Below are positions 8,073-16,260 of a stretch of DNA of 25,211 bases, in pieces. The stretch lies in assembly GCA_002348365.1 (NCBI GenBank), contig DEBC01000068.1, forward strand, positions 1 to 25,211, read 5' to 3'. A program made the translations under genes and the position numbers. The notes under the pieces were generated by a model. The model worked only from the letters and a program-made list of their open reading frames with translations, had not been told where the DNA came from and did no database searches. Source of the stretch: Alphaproteobacteria bacterium UBA2966 (GTDB lineage: Bacteria > Pseudomonadota > Alphaproteobacteria > UBA2966). Position 1 is the first letter of the stretch, and every line of letters begins with the position of its first letter.

Positions 8073-9287
8073 ATGAGCATGCTCAGCAACGCCGAAGAAG
8101 AACTGAAGGCGAAGGCACGCGAACTGGCTGAGGCCGAGATCGCGCCGCGCACCGTGGAAATCGACGAGACCCAGGAGTACCCTTGGGATCATGTCGAGCG
8201 CCTGACCAAGGCCGGATTCATCGGGATGACGATCCCGAAAGAATACGGCGGACCAGGGAAGACCTATTTCGATGCTGTCCTCGTCATCGAGGAGATGGCG
8301 CGAGTCTGCGGCGTTACCGGACGTATTGTCGTCGAGTCCAATATGGGTGCCATCGGTGCCATCCTGAAGTATGGCACCGAGAAGCAGAAGAAGATGGCGA
8401 CCGAGATCGTGCTCGCCGGGGACAAACCCGCTATCTGCATCACCGAACCGAGCGCCGGCAGCGCCGCCACGGAGATGACGACGACCGCGGTCAAGAAGGG
8501 CGACCGCTACATTATCAACGGCAAGAAGCACTGGATCACGGGTGGCGGTGTCTCCAGGCTGCACCTCGTATTCGCGCGCGTCATGGAGGACGGACAGTCG
8601 CAGGGCATCGCAGGTTTCATCGCCGTCCGCGACGAGACGCCGGGGCTCTCGATACCGCGCCGCGAACCCACCCTGGGCCTACGCGGTATCCCCGAGGCAG
8701 AAGTGGTCTTCGAGGACATGGAGGTCGCCGAGGATATGGTGGTCATCCCGCCCGAAGGTCTGCGCCGTGGCTTTGCCGGGCTGATGAATGCCTATAACGG
8801 CCAGCGTGTGGGCGCTGGGACGATGGCACTGGGGATCGCACAAGGCGCCTACGAGGAGGCTCTTCGTTACGTGAAGGAACGCCACCAGTTCGGACGTCCC
8901 ATTGCCGAATTCCAGGGACTGCAGTGGAAGCTCGCCGACATGTCGATCGGCCTGGAGGCATCTCGGGCGCTGCTGCACAAGGCGGCTCGGAATGCCGGCG
9001 AAGGCTTCCCGGATATGCGCGAGGCGGCGCAGGCCAAGATCCTGGCCTCTGAGACGGCGATCATGGTCACAAACGAGGCCCTGCAGCTGCATGGTGCGGC
9101 GGGCTATTCGCGAAACCTGCCCGTTGAGCGCATGTTGAGGGACGCCCGGATGTTCACGATCGGGGGCGGCACGGCGGAGATCCTGCGCACGCAGGTTGCG
9201 GGGTCGATCCTCGGCATGAAGGTGCCGCAAACGCGGGATGGCTACTCGAAGCTCGCGGAGGCCGCCAAGCAGGAAGCTGCTGAGTGA
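8073..9287 (+). CDS. acd: Acyl-CoA-dehydrogenase-fold protein resembling 3-sulfinopropionyl-CoA desulfinase
   Basis: A 404-residue FAD-binding protein of the acyl-CoA dehydrogenase superfamily. The flavin-site segments are present (CITEPSAGSAATEM, residues 122-135; WITGGG, 154-159). Neither usual catalytic glutamate is there: the YEGT motif reads IGGGTAEILR, and the isovaleryl-CoA-dehydrogenase position reads Q244 in YNGQRVGAG. Arg84 occupies VTGR84. From memory, the Advenella 3-sulfinopropionyl-CoA desulfinase also has Gln in place of the base and needs Arg84, and much of its wording (EYPWD, LAGDKPAICI, AEFQGLQW, PQTRDGY) recurs here. It would release sulfite from a sulfinyl-CoA without net dehydrogenation. 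The adjacent CoA-transferase supplies the expected activation step. A reductase or an unusual dehydrogenase is the alternative. Confidence 0.75.
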   Translation: MSMLSNAEEELKAKARELAEAEIAPRTVEIDETQEYPWDHVERLTKAGFIGMTIPKEYGGPGKTYFDAVLVIEEMARVCGVTGRIVVESNMGAIGAILKYGTEKQKKMATEIVLAGDKPAICITEPSAGSAATEMTTTAVKKGDRYIINGKKHWITGGGVSRLHLVFARVMEDGQSQGIAGFIAVRDETPGLSIPRREPTLGLRGIPEAEVVFEDMEVAEDMVVIPPEGLRRGFAGLMNAYNGQRVGAGTMALGIAQGAYEEALRYVKERHQFGRPIAEFQGLQWKLADMSIGLEASRALLHKAARNAGEGFPDMREAAQAKILASETAIMVTNEALQLHGAAGYSRNLPVERMLRDARMFTIGGGTAEILRTQVAGSILGMKVPQTRDGYSKLAEAAKQEAAE

Positions 9288-9382
9288 TCCAGCCGTTGCG
9301 TTCGGGGTAACTATTTCCGCGCTGGAGGCGATTCCCCTTCCGGATGCAGGATTGATAGGATTGGCGCGTCGCCATCGATGAT

Positions 9383-9387
9383 GGAGG
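9383..9387 (+). promoter_or_regulatory. Ribosome binding site that decides the start of Rieske copy 4
   Basis: GGAGG lies 8 bases before ATG 9396. The frame is open from an ATG at 9378, but starting at 9396 gives an N-terminus that aligns residue for residue with the other four copies, so the six extra residues are rejected. Confidence 0.8.
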
Positions 9388-9395
9388 TCGACGTC

Positions 9396-10795
9396 ATGAC
9401 CGAGACCGGACCGGTTCAGATGCCCTTCGGGGCGTATCACAAGAGAGACGTTCCCGCTCACGATCCCGAACTCACGGAAGTCCAGCCGGGCTCGCCCATG
9501 GGCGAGTACATGCGCCGGTTCTGGCACCCAGTGTGTCTTTCCGAAGAACTCACGGACGTGCCCAAGTTGATCCGAATTCTCGGTGAAGACCTTGTGGCCT
9601 TCCGCGACCGATCTGGACGGATCGGTGTCCTGCAGCGCCACTGCAGTCACCGAGGCACGTCACTTGAATATGGAATCATCCAGCCCAAGGGCATCCGTTG
9701 CTGCTATCACGGGTGGGTTTACGATATCGACGGCACGATCCTGGAGATGCCGACAGAACCCGAAGGCAGCCGGATTTATGACACCGTCGTGCACGGAGCC
9801 TATCCCGCCTTCGAGCGCAGTGGGCTCGTCTTCGCCTACATGGGGGACCCGGAGGAGAAGCCAGAATTCCCCGAATACGACTCCTTCACGCGCCCGGAAG
9901 GAACGAAGATCGTGGCATTCTCGAACATCTATCCCTGCAACTTCCTTCAGGCGTTCGAGAACGTCGCCGATCATTTCCACACGGCCATCCTGCACAATGG
10001 CATGACGGTGGACACGCTCGACGAGGCCACCAAGAAGAGCATCACGCTGGGTGGTTTCGTGGGACTTCCGACCGTGCACTGGGAGGCGGCCCGGGACGGC
10101 AACGGCCTCATGTTCGTCTCGTGCCGGCGCAATCCCGACAACCAGACGTTCTGGGTTCGCTCAATCGAGTTGAGTTTCCCGAACTTCATCCAGTTCGGTG
10201 CTCTGTATGGCGCGGCGCGGCGACAGCGCCATTCGACGGTCGCACTCTCGCGCTGGCACGTGCCCGTCGACAATCACAACGTGATTCTGTTCGGCTGGCG
10301 TCACTTCAATGATGAGGTGGACCCCGACGGAGAAGGCGATGAGAGCCGCTGTGGTTATGACAGCATCGATTTTCTGGAGGGCCAGACGGGGGGCGGAGCT
10401 ACGAGGATGGCCAGCGGGCCCCTGGCGACTGGGAGGCCCTGACCAGCCAACGATCCATTGCAATCCACGCCTTGGAGAACCCTGGCTACTCCGATACCGG
10501 CGTTTACATGCTGCGGAAATTGTTGCGGGACGCCGTCCGAGGCAATACGCCGGCAGACTCGACCCGGCCGATTGCCGCCGGCGGCAAGGACACACTGCAC
10601 GTTTACACCCAGGATACCGTGATCAATGCTCCGAAGACTTCTGACGGGGACGACGGGGAGTTGATGATGTCTTACGGTCTTAAGATCCTGGAGATCATGA
10701 AGGAGGCGAACGACATGCCCGGTGCTGAGCGTGATCCCTACATCCGAGCGCGTATCGACGAACTCGACGGAGGATTGCAGTAAGCGGCCGAGTAG
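9396..10795 (+). pseudogene. Rieske non-haem iron oxygenase (copy 4 of 5), frameshifted, with an added late stop
   Basis: The first part (to TGA at 10440-10442) has Rieske ligands C83/H85/C102/H105 and D192/H195/H200, closest to copy 5. At a run of six G (10388-10393) after codon 331 the frame is lost. The correct frame resumes at about 10391 and carries the GDWEALTSQR segment and the whole C-terminal part. Four G would restore sibling length, so a two-base gain is the simplest event; one missing G is the other option. The truncated product (348 residues) lacks the GDW aspartate, the probable third iron ligand. A second lesion is TAA at 10781, where copy 3 has GAA; the codons for AAE and the old TAG still follow it. 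The rest is well kept, so decay is recent. A sequencing error in the G run cannot be excluded. Confidence 0.85.
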
Positions 10796-10878
10796 CGCAA
10801 TCAACAGCTAGCCACTTAACACTCGTGTGCGGTGCGCTAAAATTCAGCGACCGCGAGATGTGACGGAGACCATTTGAG

Positions 10879-12276
10879 ATGACCGACGGCAAGACCAAGA
10901 TGTTACCCTTCGGGGCCTACTATCAGCGTGACATACCCACTCACGATGCTGAGCTCACGGAGACTCAGCCGGGTTCGCCGATGGGTGAGCTGATGCGCAA
11001 ATGGTGGCAGCCGATCTGTCATTCCGAGGAACTGACGGACGTGCCGTTGGCAACCCGTCTTATCAATGAGGATCTCGTGGTGTTCCGTGACCGATCCGGT
11101 CGTGTGGGCGTGCTGCAACGCCATTGCAGCCACCGTGGCACTTCGCTCGAGTACGGCATCATCCAGCCCAAGGGCATCCGCTGCTGTTATCACGGCTGGG
11201 TTTACGACATCGACGGCACGATCCTCGAGATGCCGACCGAGCCGAAGGACAGCAGAATTTACGATACCGTTGTTCACGGTGCTTATCCGGCGTTCGAACG
11301 TCATGGCCTGGTGTTCGTGTACATGGGCGACCCGGCGGAGAAACCGGACTTCCCAGAATACGACGGCTACCACCTCCCGGAAGGCACGGAGTATCACGCG
11401 TTCTCACACATCTATCCGTGCAACTGGCTGCAGGTCTACGAGAACATCATGGACCACATGCACACCGCGACGCTGCACACCAACATGACCGTCGAGAGCG
11501 TCGATGCTCAGATTGCGGACGGGGTCAATCTCGATGGCTTCAACGACATGCCTGTCATGGACTGGGAATCGACCCGGAACGGGAATGGCTGTGTTTTCAT
11601 CGCCAATCGACGCAATCCTGACAACCGGACCATCTGGGTCCGCATCACGGAAATGGTGTTCCCCAACATGCTGCAGATCGGGGCCTTGTTCCCATCGGCG
11701 CGGGCGCAGCGCCATTCGACCATGTGCCTGACGCGCTGGCACGTGCCCGTCGATAACACCCACATGAAGATGTTCGGCTGGCGTCATTTCAACGACGAGG
11801 TCGATCCGTGGGGCGCCGGCAACAAGGATGACTGCGGCTACGATACGATCGATTTCCTGGACGGCCAGTCCGAACGTCCCTACGACGAAGGCCAGCGTGC
11901 GCCGGGCGATTGGGAGGCGTTGGGCAGCCAGCGGCCGATCGCGGTCCACGCGCTGGAGAACCCGGGGCAATCCGACATCGGCGTCTACCTCTGCCGCAAG
12001 CTCCTGCGAAGTCTCGTTCGCGGCGAGACACCAGCCGATACGACCCGCGCGATCAGTGCCGGCGGCAAGGACACCCTGAACATGTACACACAGGATTCGG
12101 TACTCAATGTTCCGGTGCAGCCCGGCAAGGACGATGCGAAACTGATGAAGGAATACGGCCGCAAGGTCCTGGCCATCATGATGGAGACCGACGAGCTACC
12201 GAGCCATCAGCGCGACGCACATGTGCGGGCGCGTCTCGATGACCTCGATGGCGGTTGGCTCCAAGCCGCAGAGTAG
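10879..12276 (+). CDS. Rieske non-haem iron oxygenase, alpha-only type (copy 5 of 5)
   Basis: A 465-residue paralogue with C83/H85, C102/H105, D192, H195, H200 and probable third ligand D344 in the GDW motif. It shares the GDPxEKP loop, the RRNPDN segment and the AGGKDTL segment with the broken copy 4 just upstream, so these two form a second tandem pair. Positions 47-65 differ from the other copies (ICHSE, and PLATRLIN in place of PKAIRIMG), yet the 43 residues from 77 to 119 are unchanged. GGAG lies 10 bases before the ATG. It is the last gene of the leftward array and converges with the second TauD-type gene 47 bases further on. With copy 4 damaged, this is the intact representative of its subgroup. 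Confidence 0.93.
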   Translation: MTDGKTKMLPFGAYYQRDIPTHDAELTETQPGSPMGELMRKWWQPICHSEELTDVPLATRLINEDLVVFRDRSGRVGVLQRHCSHRGTSLEYGIIQPKGIRCCYHGWVYDIDGTILEMPTEPKDSRIYDTVVHGAYPAFERHGLVFVYMGDPAEKPDFPEYDGYHLPEGTEYHAFSHIYPCNWLQVYENIMDHMHTATLHTNMTVESVDAQIADGVNLDGFNDMPVMDWESTRNGNGCVFIANRRNPDNRTIWVRITEMVFPNMLQIGALFPSARAQRHSTMCLTRWHVPVDNTHMKMFGWRHFNDEVDPWGAGNKDDCGYDTIDFLDGQSERPYDEGQRAPGDWEALGSQRPIAVHALENPGQSDIGVYLCRKLLRSLVRGETPADTTRAISAGGKDTLNMYTQDSVLNVPVQPGKDDAKLMKEYGRKVLAIMMETDELPSHQRDAHVRARLDDLDGGWLQAAE

Positions 12277-12323
12277 TCGCCGCTACTACACCGAGTGTGC
12301 GGGCACGTGGCGACGTCAGGTCG

Positions 12324-13244
12324 TTAGAACGGCTTGTCTCCGAGAATGGTGACGCGGTGCAGGATGCGGCGTTGCCCGTGATAATCGTTTATCGGGTAGT
12401 GCTGCGTGCAACGATTGTCCCACATCGCCATGGCACCGTCGGTCCATCGGAACCTGCAGGTGAACTCCGGATTGGTTGCGTGCTGATACAGAAAGCTCAG
12501 AAGAGTGTCGCTTTCCACCTGACGCATGTTGCGTAAGCCCACGGTGAAGGTTGAGTTCACATACAGGGCCTTGCGTCCCGTTTCAGGATGCGTCCGGATG
12601 ACAGGATGTTCTGCGCTTTGTTCAGTTTCGGGGCTGTACTGAAACTTGACGGCCTTGATTCCGTCGACGGCTTCCTCACTGGTCAATTTATCCGGACCAA
12701 AGGCGGCACCGGCACGGTGCACCGCGTAAACACCGTCCAGAAGGTCCTTCATCCCTTCTGACAACGTCTCGTAAGCCATGTACATGTTAGCGAAAAGGGT
12801 GTCGCCACCGTGAGGCGGCAGCTCCCGCGCGTACAACACGGAGCCGAGGCTCGGTTTCTCCGTAAATGTCACGTCGCTGTGCCATCCGTGACCGACGCTG
12901 TAGCGGTCCTCCGGTTCCTTGGCGATGGGGATGATCTCCGGGTGCCCCTCGATTCCCGGAATGAACGGATTGACATGCAGCTCGCCGAACCGGCGCGCGA
13001 AGGCTTTGTGTTGTTCGGGCGTGAGATTCTGGTCGCGAAAAAAGATCACACAGTGGTCAAGGAATGCCCGGTGGACTTCTTCGAATTGATCGTCAGAGAG
13101 ATCCTCAGACAGATCAACGCCGCTGATTTCCGCGCCCAACGCCCCGGAGAGCGGCTCAACCTCAATCAGTCGGTATCCATCCGCGGCATAATTGGTGTGC
13201 GACCCGAGTAAGACATCTTCCACCAGACCGGACATTGCAGACAT
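12324..13244 (-). CDS. TauD/TfdA-family Fe(II)/2-oxoglutarate dioxygenase (second copy)
   Basis: A 306-residue TauD-type dioxygenase with H122-x-D124, distal H282 and arginines R293 and R297 at the usual +11 and +15 spacing. It resembles true TauD proteins in its front part (GALGAEISGVDLSEDLS). Likely reactions are hydroxylation next to a sulfonate, sulfate ester or ether group, with loss of the leaving group. GGAGG (- strand; CCTCC at 13251-13255) lies 6 bases before the ATG at 13244 and supports that start over the ATG three codons later. It is the last gene of a leftward set with the EthD-like gene and a CoA-transferase. The 111 bases before it hold a palindrome that may be an operator. 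The substrate is unknown. Confidence 0.9.
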   Translation of the reverse strand: MSAMSGLVEDVLLGSHTNYAADGYRLIEVEPLSGALGAEISGVDLSEDLSDDQFEEVHRAFLDHCVIFFRDQNLTPEQHKAFARRFGELHVNPFIPGIEGHPEIIPIAKEPEDRYSVGHGWHSDVTFTEKPSLGSVLYARELPPHGGDTLFANMYMAYETLSEGMKDLLDGVYAVHRAGAAFGPDKLTSEEAVDGIKAVKFQYSPETEQSAEHPVIRTHPETGRKALYVNSTFTVGLRNMRQVESDTLLSFLYQHATNPEFTCRFRWTDGAMAMWDNRCTQHYPINDYHGQRRILHRVTILGDKPF

Positions 13245-13325
13245 TTTGGACCTCCAGATCCTTTTGCGATTTCAGAACGCTTAAACTCACCACCAGAGAA
13301 ACATTGGAACCCAGACCATGTAACA

Positions 13326-13339
13326 AGTGAGCACTCACT
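13326..13339. promoter_or_regulatory. AGTGAG-CA-CTCACT palindrome, candidate operator
   Basis: A six-base perfect dyad with a two-base centre sits in the 111-base gap upstream of the second TauD-type gene (- strand). Its shape resembles operators bound by TetR-family regulators, and no such regulator gene is in the window. It might alternatively be a processing or attenuation hairpin between co-transcribed genes. Only the symmetry is seen directly. Confidence 0.4.
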
Positions 13340-13355
13340 CCACGCAGGGAGAGCC

Positions 13356-13673
13356 TCAGTCGATGGGATCCAGTGTGATCGATGAACGCCTCCCTAGATG
13401 TGGCCGGACCTTCTCAGCCCATTCACCGGTACGAATTGCGGCCTGCCAGGCTTCCGAAGATCTGGTTTCGGCGGAGTCAACCTCGTAGATCGCACAATAC
13501 GTGGGCACGTCCAGGTCGCCATCGACCTTATTCACCTTGTAACGTTTTGCACCGTGCACACCGGGAACGCCTAGCAGCGCCGGGATATGACTCTCGTTGT
13601 AGAGACGGTTGAAGTCCTCCTCGCTGACTTCGTCGGGCTTCTCCATCAGGATCATGAGCAATGTGTGCGACAT
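13356..13673 (-). CDS. Small EthD/Dabb-like protein with ferredoxin-like fold (predicted)
   Basis: A 105-residue protein beginning MSHTLLMILMEKPDEVSEED and holding the segment HIPALLGVPGVHGAKRY, the wording of small dimeric alpha/beta-barrel (EthD-like) proteins that occur in many degradation gene clusters. Some relatives are decarboxylases, cyclases or heme-binding helpers, and many have no assigned role. AAGGAGAGG stands just before the ATG (- strand, about 13679-13687), a strong ribosome site. It lies 49 bases after the CoA-transferase stop and so is probably in the same transcript. I cannot name its substrate. Confidence 0.75.
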   Translation of the reverse strand: MSHTLLMILMEKPDEVSEEDFNRLYNESHIPALLGVPGVHGAKRYKVNKVDGDLDVPTYCAIYEVDSAETRSSEAWQAAIRTGEWAEKVRPHLGRRSSITLDPID

Positions 13674-13722
13674 TTAGCCTCTCCTTTGTTGTGCGTTCAC
13701 TTTTCTGATCATTTGATTGGGA

Positions 13723-14931
13723 TCAGGGCACCATCAGGGCGCCGGCCTCTTTGAGTTGGTAGATTTCGTTGTCCGAGTAACCCAACTCACTCAGGATCTC
13801 GGCACCGTGCTCTCCGTATCGTGGCGCATTCCGGTGTATGGATGCGGGTGTCGCTGAGAATTGGACCGGCGGCTCGGTAAGCACTGTCTCTCCCTCGCTC
13901 GGATGGGTCGAACGGTGAAAGAAGCCGATTTCCTGCATGTGCTCGTCGTCGAAAAGGTCGTCGAGCGTATTCACCGGAGCCCAGGGAATTTGCGTCCGCT
14001 CGCAAAGCTCTGCCCATTCGGCAATCGTCTTTTCCGCGATCGCCTCTCCCAGTAGCGCGTACAACGCATCGATGTTCTTGATGCGCGCGCCATAGTCGCT
14101 GAACCGGGGATCGTCGAGTAGTTGTCCTCGGCCGGAGATTTCAAAGAAGGCGGACCACTGCTTTTCCGTGTAGGGCATGATGCATATGTAGCCGTCCTTG
14201 GCCTTGGCTGGTTTGCGATGAGGAGACGTGAGGCGGGCATATCCGGCGTCGCTGAGAGGCGGTTCAAATGCGCGCCCGCTGATGTGCTCGGCCAATAAGA
14301 ACGTGGCCATGGTTTCGAACATCGGCACCTCGATCTCCTGGCCTTCTCCGGTCCGCAATCGGTGGAACAGGGCGCTGAGGATTGCCTGACTCGCGACCAG
14401 ACCGACGACTTTGTCGACCAGGATGGTGGGTGTGTAGCGCGGCGCCCCGTCGGCATCCGCGCCGAGGACTGCCAGGCCCGATGATCCCTGGATGAGGTCG
14501 TCGTAGGCCGGTTTGGCAGCATAGGGGCCCTTTTCAGAATAGCCGTATGCGCCGCAGTAGATGATATCCGACCGCAAACTACGAACCGCGTCATAATCAA
14601 ACCCTAGTCGTCCGATGGCTTGTGGGCGCATGTTGTGGAAAAAGACGTCCGCAGTGGGAACGAGGCGGCGCAGTACTTCTTTCGCCTGTTCCTGCTTAAG
14701 GTCGAGAACAATGCCCCGTTTGTTGCGGTTCAGGTTGAGGAAGATCCCGGCCATGCCATCGTTGCGTTTGGGTCCGGCATGGCGGATAGGGTCGCCGGGA
14801 CCGGGCGACTCAATCTTTATGACGTCCGCGCCCAGGTCACCCAGCATCTGCGTTGCATAGGGGCCCAGAACGATCGTCGTGATGTCGATCACGCGAATGC
14901 CCGAAAGCGGGCCGGTTGGCTTCTCAGTCAT
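13723..14931 (-). CDS. Family III (CaiB/BaiF/Frc-type) CoA-transferase, second copy
   Basis: A 402-residue family III CoA-transferase with the GPYATQMLGDLGADVIKIE front motif, LNRNKRGI and D173 in ILVDKVVG as the probable catalytic Asp. It is only distantly similar to the copy at 6845 and therefore probably acts on a different acid. It begins a leftward gene set (CoA-transferase, EthD-like, TauD-type) and may activate a product of one of the oxygenases. The ATG at 14931 has no clear ribosome site in front, although no better start is visible in the frame. The upstream 278 bases contain two strong dyads and no coding sequence. Confidence 0.9.
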   Translation of the reverse strand: MTEKPTGPLSGIRVIDITTIVLGPYATQMLGDLGADVIKIESPGPGDPIRHAGPKRNDGMAGIFLNLNRNKRGIVLDLKQEQAKEVLRRLVPTADVFFHNMRPQAIGRLGFDYDAVRSLRSDIIYCGAYGYSEKGPYAAKPAYDDLIQGSSGLAVLGADADGAPRYTPTILVDKVVGLVASQAILSALFHRLRTGEGQEIEVPMFETMATFLLAEHISGRAFEPPLSDAGYARLTSPHRKPAKAKDGYICIMPYTEKQWSAFFEISGRGQLLDDPRFSDYGARIKNIDALYALLGEAIAEKTIAEWAELCERTQIPWAPVNTLDDLFDDEHMQEIGFFHRSTHPSEGETVLTEPPVQFSATPASIHRNAPRYGEHGAEILSELGYSDNEIYQLKEAGALMVP

Positions 14932-15050
14932 GGGTTGAGACTATGACGGGCGAACGCCCATCGCCGTCGCGTGGTGTTTCAAGGTCGCCTCCGTCGCATA
15001 CCTTTACTGGCGTTGCCATGGAGCGACACCGCCACCAGCACTCACAAGCT

Positions 15051-15075
15051 GTTTGCGCCGGACGACGGCGCAAAC
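15051..15075. repeat. Perfect 9-bp inverted repeat (hairpin)
   Basis: GTTTGCGCC (15051-15059) pairs with GGCGCAAAC (15067-15075) around a 7-base loop. It lies 135 bases after the lysR stop and 120 bases before the CoA-transferase start, both on the - strand. It could end lysR transcription, but there is no run of T on either side, so an operator or leader hairpin is equally possible. Confidence 0.55.
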
Positions 15076-15109
15076 TTTAGGAGCAGTACACGCTAGGTTC
15101 TGGAAACAT

Positions 15110-15135
15110 GTTCAGTCAAAGCAATATTGCTGAAC
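15110..15135. promoter_or_regulatory. Nested dyad with a 12-bp perfect palindrome
   Basis: AGCAATATTGCT (15120-15131) is a perfect palindrome, and GTTCAG (15110-15115) pairs with CTGAAC (15130-15135) around it; the two overlap. The AT-rich stretch TTTTAATTCAATTT follows. It sits in the intergenic region ahead of the leftward CoA-transferase and is a candidate binding site for the LysR-type regulator or the core of that promoter. Confidence 0.4.
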
Positions 15136-15209
15136 TTTTAATTCAATTTCTGTTATGCCGCGAGTTCGCAGACGAGAAACGCAGTTTGAGCAACAGGGCA
15201 TCATTCTGA

Positions 15210-16109
15210 TCAATGGCTGGCAGTCTGCACCTTTGAACTGTCGTGCACCACGACCTGGCACAGGGAGTCGTACAACGCGTCGAGAAACTGTGGCCGACGC
15301 GACTCGCGCCTCTGAATGAGTGAAACCGTGCGTTGTATGGGGGGTGCGTCGAAGGGAGCCAGGTAAACGTCGTCCAGGTACCGATCACCGATTGTGGTTC
15401 TGGGATTGATCCCAACTGCCAGGCCATGCAGCACCATCATCAAGAGCGTTTCCACCGTATCGAACTCCATGATCTGATCGCTGTTGATTTTACGTTTGCT
15501 CAGAGAGTTCTCGATAAGGCGGCCGACCTCTGTGTTCCGGTTCGGGCCGACGTAAGGGTTGTTGCTCAAGATCTCTGTGTCGCTCTGGCCCGCGTAACTG
15601 CGAGGGGCAACGACAACCATCGAGTCTGAAAAGATCGGCCTGGAATTCAAATCTGGATCAAGCTCGGGAAACTGGGTGATAACTGCCGCCTCCAGACGGC
15701 CACGTACAACCGCGTGTGCCAAGTCACCAGCGAAACCAGACACAATTTGCACTTGCAAATGACGGTACTTGGCGCGGAGGTCGCTCAGCGTTTGAGGAAT
15801 GAAATGGGATAGTCCGGTCACCGCCCCAATCTTGATCGTGCCTCTGAGCCGGCTGGAACCCGGCGCAGAGTCCCGGAACCGTTCGCACAACTCGACGATC
15901 TCTCTGGCCTGGTCCAAGAGCTCCAGGCCGGCATTGTTGAGACGTGGCGGCCTGACGGAACGTTCGAAGAGCTCGAAACCAAGCCACTCCTCCAGGCGTT
16001 TGATCTGCATGCTGACGGCTGCTTGGGTCAGCCCCAGTTTGGCCGCGGCCGAATTGAAGCCGCCCGTGTCGACGATGGCGACAAGTGCCTTGAGATGATT
16101 GAGTTGCAT
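15210..16109 (-). CDS. LysR-type transcriptional regulator
   Basis: A 299-residue LysR-family regulator. The N-terminal winged helix-turn-helix (residues 1-60; SAAAKLGLTQAAVSMQIKRL) is clear, followed by a linker helix and a two-lobe co-inducer domain of normal length. It starts 156 bases from the divergent two-subunit dioxygenase gene at 16266. This is the standard layout for a LysR-type protein controlling the neighbouring catabolic operon and its own gene. It may also act on the leftward CoA-transferase set downstream of it. The inducer is unknown; an aromatic acid or pathway intermediate would be usual. Confidence 0.93.
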   Translation of the reverse strand: MQLNHLKALVAIVDTGGFNSAAAKLGLTQAAVSMQIKRLEEWLGFELFERSVRPPRLNNAGLELLDQAREIVELCERFRDSAPGSSRLRGTIKIGAVTGLSHFIPQTLSDLRAKYRHLQVQIVSGFAGDLAHAVVRGRLEAAVITQFPELDPDLNSRPIFSDSMVVVAPRSYAGQSDTEILSNNPYVGPNRNTEVGRLIENSLSKRKINSDQIMEFDTVETLLMMVLHGLAVGINPRTTIGDRYLDDVYLAPFDAPPIQRTVSLIQRRESRRPQFLDALYDSLCQVVVHDSSKVQTASH

Positions 16110-16123
16110 GAAAACACGATAAC

Positions 16124-16171
16124 AAATTGTGAATTTATGATTAAGTGAAATTAGTTAGTCTGAATTAATTT
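16124..16171. promoter_or_regulatory. AT-rich divergent control region with two inverted repeats (LysR-type boxes)
   Basis: The bases between lysR and the dioxygenase operon are much richer in A and T than their surroundings. AAATT-GTG-AATTT lies at 16124-16136 and AAATTA-N12-TAATTT at 16148-16171. The second contains the T-N11-A pattern expected of LysR-type binding sites (for example T52/A64 in the last two digits). Divergent promoters must lie here too, but several overlapping AT-rich hexamers prevent a firm choice. Confidence 0.55.
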
Positions 16172-16254
16172 TGGTTTGTAGGGTAGGCGGCCAAGGAACT
16201 GTGCTGATCCCCAAAATGTCCATCGCCGGATGGCTTCAATTCAGTTCGACTATT

Positions 16255-16260
16255 GGGAGG
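16255..16260 (+). promoter_or_regulatory. Ribosome binding site that decides the start of the dioxygenase alpha subunit
   Basis: GGGAGG lies 5 bases before ATG 16266. The frame is open from an ATG at 16230 without a ribosome site, and the family normally starts close to 16266. Confidence 0.75.

Noticed and set aside
10388..10393. Programmed frameshifting at the G run of Rieske copy 4
   Set aside because: No clear slippery heptamer or downstream structure was identified, and a second nonsense change points to decay. It is kept only as an option to test.
15110..15145. Rho-independent terminator on the + strand (dyad followed by TTTT)
   Set aside because: No + strand gene ends here, so an operator or promoter role is more sensible.
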